A stretch of 64,000 nucleotides of DNA from Celeribacter baekdonensis (GTDB taxonomy: Bacteria > Pseudomonadota > Alphaproteobacteria > Rhodobacterales > Rhodobacteraceae), in assembly GCF_003047105.1 (NCBI RefSeq), contig NZ_CP028472.1:124001-188000 (forward strand). Direction: 5' to 3'. Under the pieces are notes generated by a model. The model saw only the letters and a list, made by a program, of their open reading frames with translations, was not told the DNA's origin and did no database searches. Shown in pieces: positions 42,686-51,763 of this stretch (its first letter is position 1; each line of letters opens with the position of its first letter). The position numbers were made by a program, and so were the translations under genes.

Positions 42686-44596
42686 ATGACCAAGCTTGAC
42701 GTAATCACGATTGGCCGCGCGGGCGTAGACCTCTATGGGTCTCAGATTGGCGGACGGCTCGAGGATATGGGGTCATTTGACAAGTATATCGGGGGATCTC
42801 CAACCAACATCGCTTGCGGCACTGCACGTTTGGGCCTGAAGTCTGGCCTGATCACGCGCGTTGGTGATGAGCATATGGGCCGCTTCATCCGTGAAGAGTT
42901 GGAGCGTCATGGCGTCTCGACCCAAGGTGTCAAAACCGACAGCGAGCGTCTGACTGCGTTGGTGATCCTTGGCATCCGCGATGAGACGCAATTCCCTCTG
43001 ATTTTCTACCGTGAGAACTGCGCGGACATGGCGCTGTGTGAGGAGGACATCGACGAGGCTTTCATCGCGTCAGCGCGATCGGTCCTTGCGACCGGCACCC
43101 ATCTGAGCCACCCGCGCACAAAGGCCGCCGTCATCAAGGCGTTGAAACTGGCACGTCAGCACGGATTGAAGACGGCGCTGGATATTGACTATCGCCCAAA
43201 CCTTTGGGGACTGGCCGGTCATGGCGATGGCGAAAGCCGCTTCGTCGAAAGCGCTGAGGTCACGGCTAAGCTGATGGAGACGCTGCATTACTTCGACCTG
43301 ATTGTTGGGACGGAAGAAGAATTCCATATCGCGGGTGGCTCGACCGATACGATCAAAGCGCTGCGTGCCGTGCGCGAGGTCTCGAAGGCGACGCTGGTGT
43401 GTAAGCGCGGAGCGGACGGTGCGGTGGCGTTTGACGGTGATATTCCTGACAGTCTGGACGATGGCCAGACCGGGCCAGGCTTTCCGATTGAGGTGTTTAA
43501 TGTTCTGGGCGCGGGCGACGGTTTCTTTTCGGGGCTGCTCAAAGGCTGGCTTGATGGTGAAGATTGGTCGACCACTCTTAAATATGCCAATGCCTGTGGG
43601 GCTTTTGCGGTCAGTCGGCACGGCTGTACCCCGGCCTATCCAAGCTGGGATGAGCTACAGTTCTTCTTTGATCGCGGTATCGTGCGCAAAGACCTACGCA
43701 ACGACGTCGAATTGGAACAGGTGCATTGGGCCACAAATCGGCATGGCGACTGGTCGAGCATACGCACCTTCGCCTTTGACCACCGCCTGCAACTTGAAGA
43801 GATGGACGGCTACTCGAAAGACAAAGGCAGCCTGTTCAAAGAGCTTTGCCTCGCGGCGGCGCTCAAGGTCCAGAATGGTCAGCCCGGGTATGGCATATTA
43901 TGCGACAATCGCATTGGACGGTCCGCCCTGCACGCCGCGTCCGGCTCTGGCCTGTGGATCGGTCGCCCGACCGAGCTGCCGGGGTCGCGCCCGATTGCGT
44001 TTGAAGAGGACCTTGGGCTTGATCTCGGCCGTTTCAAAGAATGGGCCCGCGAGAATGTGGTAAAGCTTTTGGTTTTTTGCCACCCAGACGACACACCCGA
44101 AACCCGCGCGTTGCAGGAAGGTCGCGTCAAGCGCCTGTTCACGGCGGCGCGCCGCAACACTCTTGAATTTCTGCTGGAGGTGATCCCCTCCAAGGTCGCC
44201 CCCGTGGATGACACCACAAGCGCGACCCTGATCCAGCAGTTCTACGATGCGGGTGTTTACCCTGACTGGTGGAAACTTGAGCCGTTTAAGACGGACGCCG
44301 CATGGCAAAACGCGGTGGCCGCGATCGAACGCAATGATCCGCGGACGCGAGGGATCGTTGTGCTGGGTCTGGACGCGCCCGAGGCCGAACTCGCGCAGAG
44401 CTTTGCTTTGGCTGCCAAACAGCCGCTGGTCAAAGGCTTTGCCGTCGGCCGGACGATCTTTGGTGACGCGGCACGGGCTTGGATGAAGGGCGAGATGAGC
44501 GATGCAGAGGCCGTGACACAGATGGCGACACGCTATGAGGCTCTGTGTTCGGTGTGGGACAAGGCACGGGCAGATGCTCGTCTAAATATGGAGTGA
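42686..44596 (+). CDS. iolC: 5-Dehydro-2-deoxygluconokinase fused to a DUF2090 aldolase-like domain
   Basis: Protein of 636 residues. The first about 330 are a PfkB-type kinase (IolC) that phosphorylates 5-dehydro-2-deoxy-D-gluconate. It carries GGSPTNIACGTARLGLKSGL near the N-terminus and the anion-hole/catalytic Asp motif NVLGAGDGFFSGLLKGWLDG. The rest is DUF2090 (COG3892), a TIM-barrel related to LacD-type aldolases. It is thought to replace IolJ by splitting the phosphorylated product into DHAP and malonate semialdehyde. No separate iolJ is present, which fits. RBS TAAGGAGAGAGACAT. Confidence 0.92.
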   Translation: MTKLDVITIGRAGVDLYGSQIGGRLEDMGSFDKYIGGSPTNIACGTARLGLKSGLITRVGDEHMGRFIREELERHGVSTQGVKTDSERLTALVILGIRDETQFPLIFYRENCADMALCEEDIDEAFIASARSVLATGTHLSHPRTKAAVIKALKLARQHGLKTALDIDYRPNLWGLAGHGDGESRFVESAEVTAKLMETLHYFDLIVGTEEEFHIAGGSTDTIKALRAVREVSKATLVCKRGADGAVAFDGDIPDSLDDGQTGPGFPIEVFNVLGAGDGFFSGLLKGWLDGEDWSTTLKYANACGAFAVSRHGCTPAYPSWDELQFFFDRGIVRKDLRNDVELEQVHWATNRHGDWSSIRTFAFDHRLQLEEMDGYSKDKGSLFKELCLAAALKVQNGQPGYGILCDNRIGRSALHAASGSGLWIGRPTELPGSRPIAFEEDLGLDLGRFKEWARENVVKLLVFCHPDDTPETRALQEGRVKRLFTAARRNTLEFLLEVIPSKVAPVDDTTSATLIQQFYDAGVYPDWWKLEPFKTDAAWQNAVAAIERNDPRTRGIVVLGLDAPEAELAQSFALAAKQPLVKGFAVGRTIFGDAARAWMKGEMSDAEAVTQMATRYEALCSVWDKARADARLNME

Positions 44597-44600
44597 TCTG

Positions 44601-46445
44601 ATGAGCGGAACAATCCGACTGACCGCCGCGCAGGCCATGGTAAAATGGCTGAGCGTGCAACTCACTGAAGAGGGTGACCGATTTATCGACGGCATTTGGG
44701 GGATTTTCGGTCATGGTAATGTGGCGGGGCTCGGTGAGGCCTTGCAAGACGCGGGCAACAGTTTCCCGACATGGCGTGGCCAGAACGAGCAAACCATGGC
44801 ACATGCAGCCATTGCCTATGCCAAGGGGCTGAAACGCCGCCGCGCACAGGCGGTGACCTCTTCCATTGGACCGGGCGCCACCAACATGGTGACCGCAGCC
44901 GCACTGGCGCATGTCAACCGTCTGCCGGTGTTGTTCATACCCGGCGATGTCTTTGCCAACCGCCGCCCTGATCCGGTTTTGCAACAGATCGAAAGCTTTG
45001 AGGATGGCACCGTTTCGGCCAATGATTGCTTCAAACCCGTGGTGCGCTACTTCGACCGGATCACCCGACCTGAACACCTTTTGACGTGCTTGCCGCGCGC
45101 CCTGACGGTGATGACTGACCCGGCCAACTGTGGGCCTGTCTGCCTCGCCTTCTGTCAGGATGTGCAAGCCGAGGCCTACGACTATCCGGTTGAATTCTTT
45201 GAACCCAAAGTCTGGCGCGTGCGCCGCCCCGAGCCGGACAATCTCGAACTCGCCGAAGTGGTCTCGATGATCAAATCCGCCTCCAATCCGGTTATCGTCT
45301 GCGGCGGGGGCGTGATCTATTCCGATGCTGAGGCCACTCTCGCTGCGTTCGCCAGCACGCACAACATCCCTGTCGTTGAAACGCAGGCCGGCAAGTCTGC
45401 GTTGGCGCAGGCTCACCCGATGAACTTTGGCGCGAGCGGTGTGGACGGCTCTGCCGCCGCCAACGCCGTTTCGAAAGATGCGGATCTGGTCATCGGTGTA
45501 GGGACCCGGTTTCAGGATTTCACCACCGGGTCGTGGACGTTGTTTGAAAAGCCCGGTCGTAGGCTGGTGTCGATCAACGTGGCGGCCTATGACGCGGTCA
45601 AACATGGTGCAATTCCGATGGTCTCGGACGCCAAAGTGGCGCTGGAAAAGATCTCCGCCGCCCTGGGCGATCACAAAGCCCCCGTGGTCGATGCCGCATG
45701 TCGGACAGAGTGGTTGGCCGCCGTCACGGCCCATTGTTTGCCGCGCGAGGCCACACAAGACGGTCGCCCTCTGGATGCCGAGGTGATCGGCGCGGTTCAG
45801 CGCGCGACGGGGGAGGACGCCATCGCGATGTGTGCCGCGGGCACCATGCCGGGAGCGCTCAAGCTGCTGTGGCAACCATCCCAAGGCGGCTATCACATGG
45901 AATACGGCTATTCTTGCATGGGCTACGAAGTTGCGGGCGCCATGGGGCTCAAATTGGCCCGACCCGAGCGCGACGTGATCTGTTTTGTCGGTGACGGATC
46001 CTACATGATGGCGAATTCGGAACTGGCTACGGCGGTGATGCGCAAAGTGCCTTTCACGGTGATTTTGACAGACAACCGTGGCTACGGCTGTATCAACCGC
46101 CTGCAAACGCTCGGCTGTGGTGGCGCGCCGTTCAACAACATGTATGCCGATTGCAATGTCGAGGCCCAGCCCGAGATTGATTATGTTGCCCATGCGGCCT
46201 CGATGGGGGCCTATGCGGTCAAGGCCGAGAGCATCGCCGATTTGCAAGTCCAGATTGCACATGCCCGCAGTCGCGACATTCCAACCGTCATCGTGATCGA
46301 GACCACCGCCGAGGAGGGGCCGGGTTTCGGCGCTGCGGGGCATTGGTGGGATGTCGCTGTTCCGGCAGTGAGCAAAACGGAAAAATCGCGTGCCGCCTAT
46401 GCCGACTACCTTGAAAACATGACTCGCCAACGGCTGATAAACTGA
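44601..46445 (+). CDS. iolD: 3D-trihydroxycyclohexane-1,2-dione hydrolase
   Basis: Thiamine-diphosphate enzyme of 614 residues that opens the six-membered ring of 3D-(3,5/4)-trihydroxycyclohexane-1,2-dione. The N-terminal PYR domain carries the catalytic Glu in WRGQNEQTMAHAAIAYAKG, and SSIGPGATNMVTAAALAHVN follows. The C-terminal PP domain binds the cofactor with GDGSYMMANSELATAVMR and an NN-type end (ILTDNRGYGCINRL). Ring-opening is the committing step of inositol breakdown. Five bases after iolC. Confidence 0.92.
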   Translation: MSGTIRLTAAQAMVKWLSVQLTEEGDRFIDGIWGIFGHGNVAGLGEALQDAGNSFPTWRGQNEQTMAHAAIAYAKGLKRRRAQAVTSSIGPGATNMVTAAALAHVNRLPVLFIPGDVFANRRPDPVLQQIESFEDGTVSANDCFKPVVRYFDRITRPEHLLTCLPRALTVMTDPANCGPVCLAFCQDVQAEAYDYPVEFFEPKVWRVRRPEPDNLELAEVVSMIKSASNPVIVCGGGVIYSDAEATLAAFASTHNIPVVETQAGKSALAQAHPMNFGASGVDGSAAANAVSKDADLVIGVGTRFQDFTTGSWTLFEKPGRRLVSINVAAYDAVKHGAIPMVSDAKVALEKISAALGDHKAPVVDAACRTEWLAAVTAHCLPREATQDGRPLDAEVIGAVQRATGEDAIAMCAAGTMPGALKLLWQPSQGGYHMEYGYSCMGYEVAGAMGLKLARPERDVICFVGDGSYMMANSELATAVMRKVPFTVILTDNRGYGCINRLQTLGCGGAPFNNMYADCNVEAQPEIDYVAHAASMGAYAVKAESIADLQVQIAHARSRDIPTVIVIETTAEEGPGFGAAGHWWDVAVPAVSKTEKSRAAYADYLENMTRQRLIN

Positions 46446-46482
46446 CACCCCGGCGGGCATTCCGCCAAAGGAGAGACAACCG

Positions 46483-47397
46483 ATGATCCAGTTCGGGACC
46501 AATCCCATTGCATGGGCAAACGACGACGACCAAACCCTTGGCGCCGATATTCCGACCGCACGTATCCTGGACGAGGCGGGTCGGCAGATCGGCTTTGACG
46601 GAATCGAGAATGGCCACCGCTGGCCGCAGGATGACCCAGAGGCTCTGCGTGTGCTTTTGGCCGAATACGGGCTCGTCTTTATCTCGGGCTGGCACTCGCT
46701 CAACCTGCTTTCGCATTCGATCGAGGACGAGAAAGCTGCAATCCAGCCGCATTTGGACAAGCTCAAGCACAACGGCTGCAAGGTCTGTATTGCATGCGAA
46801 ACGTCGAATTCGGTTCAGGGGCTGGATCTGCCGCTGTCGGATCGCCCGCTGCTTGATCGTAGCGGGATGGCCGAGTTTGCGGCTAAGGTGGAAGAGATTG
46901 CGCAATATTGCTCCGATCAGGGGATTGATCTCGTCTATCACCACCATATGGGCACTGTCGTGCAGTCGCCTGAGGATATCGACGCCTTCATGGCGGCCAC
47001 GGGGCCTGCGACGAAGCTTCTGTTTGATGCCGGTCACTGCTTTTTTGGTGGCGGCGATCCTGAGGTGGTGTTGCGCAGACATATCGGCCGTGTCCGCCAT
47101 TTTCACGCCAAGAACGTCCGCCCCGTGATCCGGGACAAGGTCGAGGGAGACGCGCTGTCGTTCATGGATGGCGTGCGTGCCGGGGTCTTTACCGTGCCAG
47201 GCGATCAGGAAGGAGGGGTGGATTTTGCACCGCTTCTGAAAATCCTCGCCGAGCATGAATATGACGGCTGGATCGTCATCGAGGCCGAACAGGACCCCGA
47301 TCAGCGCAATCCGCTTCTCTACCAGACCCTTGGTCTGGCCACTCTCAAACGGCTCGCACGCGACGCCGGTTTATTCGACGGAGGCGCACATGCCTGA
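46483..47397 (+). CDS. iolE: myo-Inosose-2 dehydratase
   Basis: Xylose-isomerase-like TIM barrel of 304 residues that dehydrates inosose to the dione used by IolD. The typical start is visible (FGTNPIAWANDDDQTLGADI). Metal ligands fit YHHHMGTVVQSPEDIDAFM, LLFDAGHCFFGGGDP and the late Glu in IVIEAEQDP. AAAGGAGAGACAACCG precedes the ATG. It overlaps iolB by eight bases. Confidence 0.92.
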   Translation: MIQFGTNPIAWANDDDQTLGADIPTARILDEAGRQIGFDGIENGHRWPQDDPEALRVLLAEYGLVFISGWHSLNLLSHSIEDEKAAIQPHLDKLKHNGCKVCIACETSNSVQGLDLPLSDRPLLDRSGMAEFAAKVEEIAQYCSDQGIDLVYHHHMGTVVQSPEDIDAFMAATGPATKLLFDAGHCFFGGGDPEVVLRRHIGRVRHFHAKNVRPVIRDKVEGDALSFMDGVRAGVFTVPGDQEGGVDFAPLLKILAEHEYDGWIVIEAEQDPDQRNPLLYQTLGLATLKRLARDAGLFDGGAHA

Positions 47398-48184
47398 TCT
47401 TTTGAAACGTCCGTTTGGAACGCACGGAAAAGTGCATCAGATCACGCCCACGTCGGCGGGCTGGCGCTATGTCGGGTTTGACCTGTTCAAACTGCGTGCC
47501 GGTGAAAAGGCTTCGGACGCGACGGGCGAGACCGAGGTGATCGTTGTGATGGTTGAGGGGAAGGCCCGCTTCACCGCGGCGGGTCAGGACTGGGGTGAGC
47601 TTGGCCATCGCATGAATGTCTTTGAAAAGACCCCGCCGCATTGCCTGTATGTGCCGAACGGAGAAGACTGGGAGGCAGAGGCCACGACGGATTGCACGAT
47701 TGCGGTCTGTCGGGCGCCCGGTCACTCCGGGTACAAAGCGCGGCGGATCGGCCCCGATGGCATCACTCTGACCCAACGGGGCGAAGGGTCAAATTCCCGG
47801 TTTATCAACAACATCGCAATGGAGAATGAGGATTATTGCGATAGCCTTTTGGTGACCGAGGTTTTCACCCCAGCCGGCAATTGGTCGTCATATCCCTCGC
47901 ATCGTCATGACGAAGACGACTTCCCGAATATCACCTATCTTGAGGAAACCTATTACCACCGGATCAACCCGGCGAATGGTTTTGGGATTCAGCGGGTCTA
48001 TACAGACGATTTGCAGCTCAATGAGACGATGGCGGTTCATGATGGCGACGTTGTTTGCGTGCCGCGTGGCCATCATCCTTGCGGTGCACCGCATGGGTTC
48101 GAGATGTATTACCTGAACGTCATGGCTGGGCCGCTGCGCAAATGGCGGTTTATCGCAGCCCCTGAAGTTGAACACCTTATGTAA
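47390..48184 (+). CDS. iolB: 5-Deoxy-glucuronate isomerase
   Basis: Cupin-fold isomerase of 264 residues that turns 5-deoxy-glucuronate into 5-dehydro-2-deoxygluconate, the IolC substrate. ATG at 47390 lies inside the end of iolE with GGAGGCGCAC just before it. IolB marks are SSYPSHRHDEDDFPNITYLEETYYHR with the metal-binding His and Glu, and VVCVPRGHHPCGAPHGFEMY near the end. Full length. Confidence 0.92.
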   Translation: MPDLLKRPFGTHGKVHQITPTSAGWRYVGFDLFKLRAGEKASDATGETEVIVVMVEGKARFTAAGQDWGELGHRMNVFEKTPPHCLYVPNGEDWEAEATTDCTIAVCRAPGHSGYKARRIGPDGITLTQRGEGSNSRFINNIAMENEDYCDSLLVTEVFTPAGNWSSYPSHRHDEDDFPNITYLEETYYHRINPANGFGIQRVYTDDLQLNETMAVHDGDVVCVPRGHHPCGAPHGFEMYYLNVMAGPLRKWRFIAAPEVEHLM

Positions 48185-48209
48185 TCCGCCTTTGGGTGGT
48201 CCCGGAGAT

Positions 48210-48995
48210 ATGAATATGACCCAACCTTTTGCACTGGCCGCATGCGCCGAAATGCTGTGGCAGGACAAGCCGATTGAATGGCGCGCATCGCGCCTCAAAG
48301 AGATGGGATTTGGAGTTGGCCTATGGAATTGGCCCGACCATGATCTCGCCAAGCTGGAAGCCACGGGGGCGAACTTTACGATCATGAATGGCTACCTCCA
48401 AGGCCGCTTGAGCGACGCAGAAGGTGCCCAAACCCTTCTCGCGTCGGCCCGTGAATCCGCTCACGTTGGCAAACGGCTTGGGGTTGATCGGCTTAATCTG
48501 CATGGCACCGGTCTGGGCGATGGCGGCATTCCGATCCCGCGTCATGGTGTGTTTTCCCCCGGCATGGTGCAGCGTGCCATTGAGACGCTGCACCGCATTT
48601 GCGACATGGCCGAGGAAGAAGGCGTTACCTTCACACTGGAAAACCTGAATCCGCTGGATCACCCAGGGTGCCCTTTCGGGTCTACGGCTGATGTTTTGGC
48701 GCTGGTTTCAACCGTCAACCGCCCCCAACTGCGGATCAATCTGGACCTGTATCATACCCAAATTGGCGAAGGCGATCTGGTGCGGTGGTGCGCGGCTTGC
48801 TTGCCGTGGATCGGGGAAGTGCAAGTCGCAGACAATCCGGGCCGCTGCGAGCCGGGCACGGGCGAGATCAACTATGCGGGTGTTGCGCGGGCGCTCGACG
48901 AGATGGGATATCGTGGACCTGTTGGCATGGAGGCCTTTGCCGCCAACGATCCAGATGCCGCGCTTGCCGCTTTCCGCGCCGCATTTACAATATAA
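48210..48995 (+). CDS. TIM-barrel isomerase (hydroxypyruvate isomerase/IolI-like)
   Basis: Protein of 261 residues of the xylose-isomerase-like TIM-barrel family. It contains FTLENLNPLDHPGCPFGST with the first metal Glu, LRINLDLYHTQIGEGDLV as in hydroxypyruvate isomerases, VQVADNPGRCEPGTGEINYAG, and the last Glu region GPVGMEAFA. The pattern is that of Hyi-type proteins rather than IolI proper. Placed last in the iol operon it may isomerise inososes or handle a side product. Ends near 48995, where foreign DNA begins. Confidence 0.82.
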   Translation: MNMTQPFALAACAEMLWQDKPIEWRASRLKEMGFGVGLWNWPDHDLAKLEATGANFTIMNGYLQGRLSDAEGAQTLLASARESAHVGKRLGVDRLNLHGTGLGDGGIPIPRHGVFSPGMVQRAIETLHRICDMAEEEGVTFTLENLNPLDHPGCPFGSTADVLALVSTVNRPQLRINLDLYHTQIGEGDLVRWCAACLPWIGEVQVADNPGRCEPGTGEINYAGVARALDEMGYRGPVGMEAFAANDPDAALAAFRAAFTI

Positions 48996-48999
48996 TTAT

Positions 49000-49329
49000 T
49001 TCCGGTTGGGACCCACGCGGCTGTTCGAGGCTCTGCGTGGACCGCACTTTACCTTGCTGGCTTACGGACCGGGTGCCGCCGCTGATCTGGCAGCGGTGGC
49101 TTGGGCGGGGCAGGGGGCACCGCTCAAGCGGGTGGCGATAGACGCCGGACCCGGCGCATTTTCTGACCTGTGCCTTGCCGACGCCGCCGGATCGTTCCGT
49201 GAAGGATACGGTGTCGATCAGTCCGTTCTGCTGCTGATCCGACCTGATGGCTACATCGCAACCTTCGCTGTTCATGACCGCGTTGCTACGATTGAAAATT
49301 TTGCGGCACGGGTCACCGCGCAGGCCTGA
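49000..49329 (+). pseudogene. Flavin aromatic hydroxylase, C-terminal remnant
   Basis: An open frame right after the isomerase encodes about 110 residues matching the thioredoxin-like C-terminal domain of PheA/TfdB-type FAD hydroxylases: RLFEALRGPHFTLLAYG, then YGVDQSVLLLIRPDGYIATF. The flavin and substrate domains are absent and no start is present. It marks a deletion join at the end of the iol operon. Confidence 0.62.
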
Positions 49330-49394
49330 TGACAAAATATCTGACCTTAAGAACCTCTCGCCAAAGGAAATGATAAAATGCTGACTGAAACCTC

Positions 49395-49582
49395 TCCCAA
49401 CACCAATGCGCCGCCGGATGAACTGAACGGCAAGTAGCCGAGTTCCACGGTCGAGTAGAAGCGTACCTTGCCTCTGTGATGCTCGATGGCCTGAACGCCG
49501 ATGGCGGTTGCCATGTGGCTTTTGCCCGTGCCTGGTCCGCCTATCACCACGACGTTCTCGGCGTCTTCGTCGTGGTGCAGAA
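49395..49582 (-). pseudogene. istB: IS21-family istB remnant with internal deletion
   Basis: The minus strand reads ENVVVIGGPGTGKSHMATAI (Walker A), VQAIEHHRGKVRFYSTVEL and then directly GYLPFSSSGGAL. In full IstB proteins about 30 residues including Walker B lie between VEL and DELGYLPF. The gap fits recombination between two GAACTC copies (join at 49440-49445). The N-terminal part is cut by the IS3-type element beside it. Confidence 0.7.
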
Positions 49583-49626
49583 CCAGGGGTAATCCCCCCA
49601 TTTTTAGAGGGGCGTATCAGTAGAAT

Positions 49627-50485
49627 CTAAGCTGCTGTCAGTTTCTGTATCGGGGTCATCCCGCCGATGCCCATGTTTGGCCTTTCGTTGTTGTATGTCC
49701 AGAGCCAACGTGTTGCGTGATCCTGCACGTCTTCGATGCTTTCGAAGTGGTATCGCCCGAGCCATTCGGTGCGGACCGTCCGATTGTAGCGTTCGATATA
49801 TGCGTTTTGCTGGGGCTTGCCCGGCTGGATGTAAAGCAGCCCGATCCCCGCCTTCTCAGCCCAGGTCTGCAGGCGCCCACTGACATATTCGGGACCGTTG
49901 TCCACTCGTATTGCCAAAGGCTTGCCTCGCCAGGCAATGATCTGGCCGAGCGCCCGAACCACGCGCTCGGCGGGCAGGGAGAAGTCCACTTCAATGGCCA
50001 GTCCTTCACGATTGAAGTCATCCAGAACGTTCAATGTCCGGAACGCCCGCCCGTCAGCCAGTTGATCGGCCATAAAGTCCATCGACCACACCTCATTCGG
50101 GGCCTCAGGCACGACCAGCGGTTCCGGTTTCTCGCGCTGCAGCCGTTTCCGAGGCTTAATCCGCATGTTCAGCTCCAACTCGCGGTAGATGCGATAGACG
50201 CGTTTGTGGTTCCAGCCAAAGCCTTTGACGTTCCGCAGATGCAGGAAGCAGAGGCCAAAGCCCCAGCTCCTCTTGGCTGTCGTCAGCGTAACCAGCCAAT
50301 CGGCGATCAGTTCATTCTCATCGCTGAGCTTTGGCTGATGCCGATAGCACGTCTCACTGATGCTGAATGCCCGGCAGGATGAGACCATTTCCGCCATTGG
50401 TCCGAGGACAATGGTCGAATGCAATACTGGCGGACCGGTGCCGAACCGCCCATTCGGCCATCTCCTTGCGCTGAGACGGCCTCAG
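49627..50485 (-). pseudogene. IS3-family transposase OrfB, frame broken near its N-terminus
   Basis: The DDE integrase domain is complete: [19 protein letters not shown] (first Asp), [12 protein letters not shown] (second Asp), [12 protein letters not shown] (Glu), and the end [18 protein letters not shown]. The expected N-terminus, [20 protein letters not shown], is reached by -1 slippage on AAAAAG at the end of orfA. It lies in a different frame from the body, with about 40 extra bases (about 50375-50420, including a near-palindrome CCATTGTCC/GGACCAATGG) between them. No full OrfAB can be made as written. Confidence 0.65.
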
Positions 50486-50748
50486 CGCTTTTTCCAAGCG
50501 GCCTCCTTCAGCAAGTCGTTCTGCATGCTCATCTCAGCACACATGCGCTTCAGACGGCGGTTCTCCTCCGCCATATCTTTCATCTCTGATATCAAGGACG
50601 CGTCCATGCCGCCGAACTTCGCCCGCCATTTATAGAAATTCGCGCTGCTCATCCCATGCTCGCGGCACAGTTCAGAAACCGGCACGCCGCCCTCGGCCTG
50701 CTTCAGGATCGCAATGATCTGCGCGTCGCTGTATCGTCCATTGTTCAT
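50482..50748 (-). CDS. IS3-family transposase OrfA
   Basis: Helix-turn-helix protein of 88 residues from ATG 50748: MNNGRYSDAQIIAILKQAEG, SELCREHGMSSANFYKWRAK, then a leucine-zipper-like helix (EENRRLKRMCAEMSMQNDLL). It ends at AAAAAG-CGCTGA, the usual slippery site for -1 frameshifting into OrfB. Confidence 0.8.
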   Translation of the reverse strand: MNNGRYSDAQIIAILKQAEGGVPVSELCREHGMSSANFYKWRAKFGGMDASLISEMKDMAEENRRLKRMCAEMSMQNDLLKEAAWKKR

Positions 50749-50820
50749 CGTAAATGTCCTCAGATATCTTGCCGAGAAAATTCTACTTTTGAACACCACT
50801 AATTTTAGGGCGGATTACCC

Positions 50821-50959
50821 TTTCTCAATCATTCCCCATCCACCGTTCGGCATGAGGTCTTCTCCTGTTTGATCCAGCCTGCGGTGCGGGATGCCGCGTT
50901 TCAGCACCACAGAACAATGTATCAAACCAAGTGGCACCTCTCACTTGACGCGCTAATCC
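50821..50959. other. No gene recognised
   Basis: 139 bases between the IS end and the GntR gene. The minus strand can be read as LKRGIPHRRLDQTGEDLMPN, not recognised. No terminator hairpin was found. Confidence 0.4.
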
Positions 50960-51742
50960 CTAACCGATCGAAGACACCGACAAGTGTAGGCGGGATCGGT
51001 CCGTTAGGAAGGTTGCCACATAGTATTCGATAGGGTGCCCGGCTTCGTTCACGCAAACCGACTCGACCTTGAGCGCCGCCTTGCCTGCCTCGACCCCAAG
51101 CAATTCTGCATCTACCGACGATAGGGACACGGCTTCGATCCAGCGATCTGCGCGCACAAGGCGGACCCCGAACTGCCGATTGATCGTGTCATACAAAGAG
51201 CGGCTTTCGAGCTGAATCCGTTCCAGCCCCGGAACGGATTCTTGCAGCATGGCCCACCTGACGATCATACGCGGCACGCCTTCGACCGACATGACGCGGT
51301 CCACCGCCACAATCGGGTGGGTGGGGTCGATGCGCAACATCCGGCTGATCCGGGGCGTCGGATAAGTCACTTCCTGACGCAATATTTTGCGGGTCACGTC
51401 CTGTTTCTTTTCCGCCATTTCCCCGCTGAACCCCATGGTGGTCCCAACGAATTTCTGTTCGTCGCGGCGACCCCGCACAAAGGCACCCTTGCCCTGAAGG
51501 CGATAAATCAAACCCTCGTTCACCATCTGTGAAAGCGCTTCGCGAATAACAGTGCGGGACACGCCAAAGGATTTGCACAGCTCACTTTCTGAAGGCAGGC
51601 GATCATGTTCCTTTAGGCCGTCTTCGCGGATCAGCGTCGTCAGCGTGGCCCTGACCTGAGACCAAAGCGGCATGGCAGTGCCGCGTTCTATGCGGCCAAT
51701 CCTATCTTGCAATGTCTCAGTTTTGCTACCGGGCAAAGGCAA
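50960..51742 (-). CDS. GntR-family (HutC/UTRA) transcriptional regulator
   Basis: Regulator of 260 residues. The N-terminal winged helix-turn-helix lies at about 25-90 (LPSESELCKSFGVSRTVIRE, ALSQMVNEGLIYRLQGKGAF) and the C-terminal ligand-binding domain is of UTRA type (ALKVESVCVNEAGHPIEYYV near the end). UTRA domains bind small sugars or phosphorylated sugars. It follows the GlpD-type gene by 21 bases on the same strand. It probably controls the divergent dehydrogenase and kinase promoters, where a repeated 15-mer is found. Confidence 0.87.
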   Translation of the reverse strand: MPLPGSKTETLQDRIGRIERGTAMPLWSQVRATLTTLIREDGLKEHDRLPSESELCKSFGVSRTVIREALSQMVNEGLIYRLQGKGAFVRGRRDEQKFVGTTMGFSGEMAEKKQDVTRKILRQEVTYPTPRISRMLRIDPTHPIVAVDRVMSVEGVPRMIVRWAMLQESVPGLERIQLESRSLYDTINRQFGVRLVRADRWIEAVSLSSVDAELLGVEAGKAALKVESVCVNEAGHPIEYYVATFLTDRSRLHLSVSSIG

Positions 51743-51763
51743 TCGCCTCCATTCATGATTATG

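Larger units (their letters stand above)
49587..50820 (-). mobile_element. IS3-family insertion sequence (IS407-like group), defective copy
   Basis: About 1.23 kb bounded by imperfect inverted repeats: GGGTAATCCCCCC (49587 on) and, reading inward from 50820, GGGTAATCCGCCC. Similarity between the ends extends to a shared GTAGAAT about 35 bases in. It contains orfA (50482-50748) and orfB (49627-50424 and an upstream part) on the minus strand. No clear target duplication was seen. The orfB frame is broken, so the copy looks inactive. Confidence 0.72.

Noticed and set aside
44430..46781. 783-codon open frame on the minus strand
   Set aside because: It lies opposite iolC/iolD/iolE, has no recognisable domain and is rich in Arg/His/Gly as expected of an antisense shadow in GC-rich DNA.
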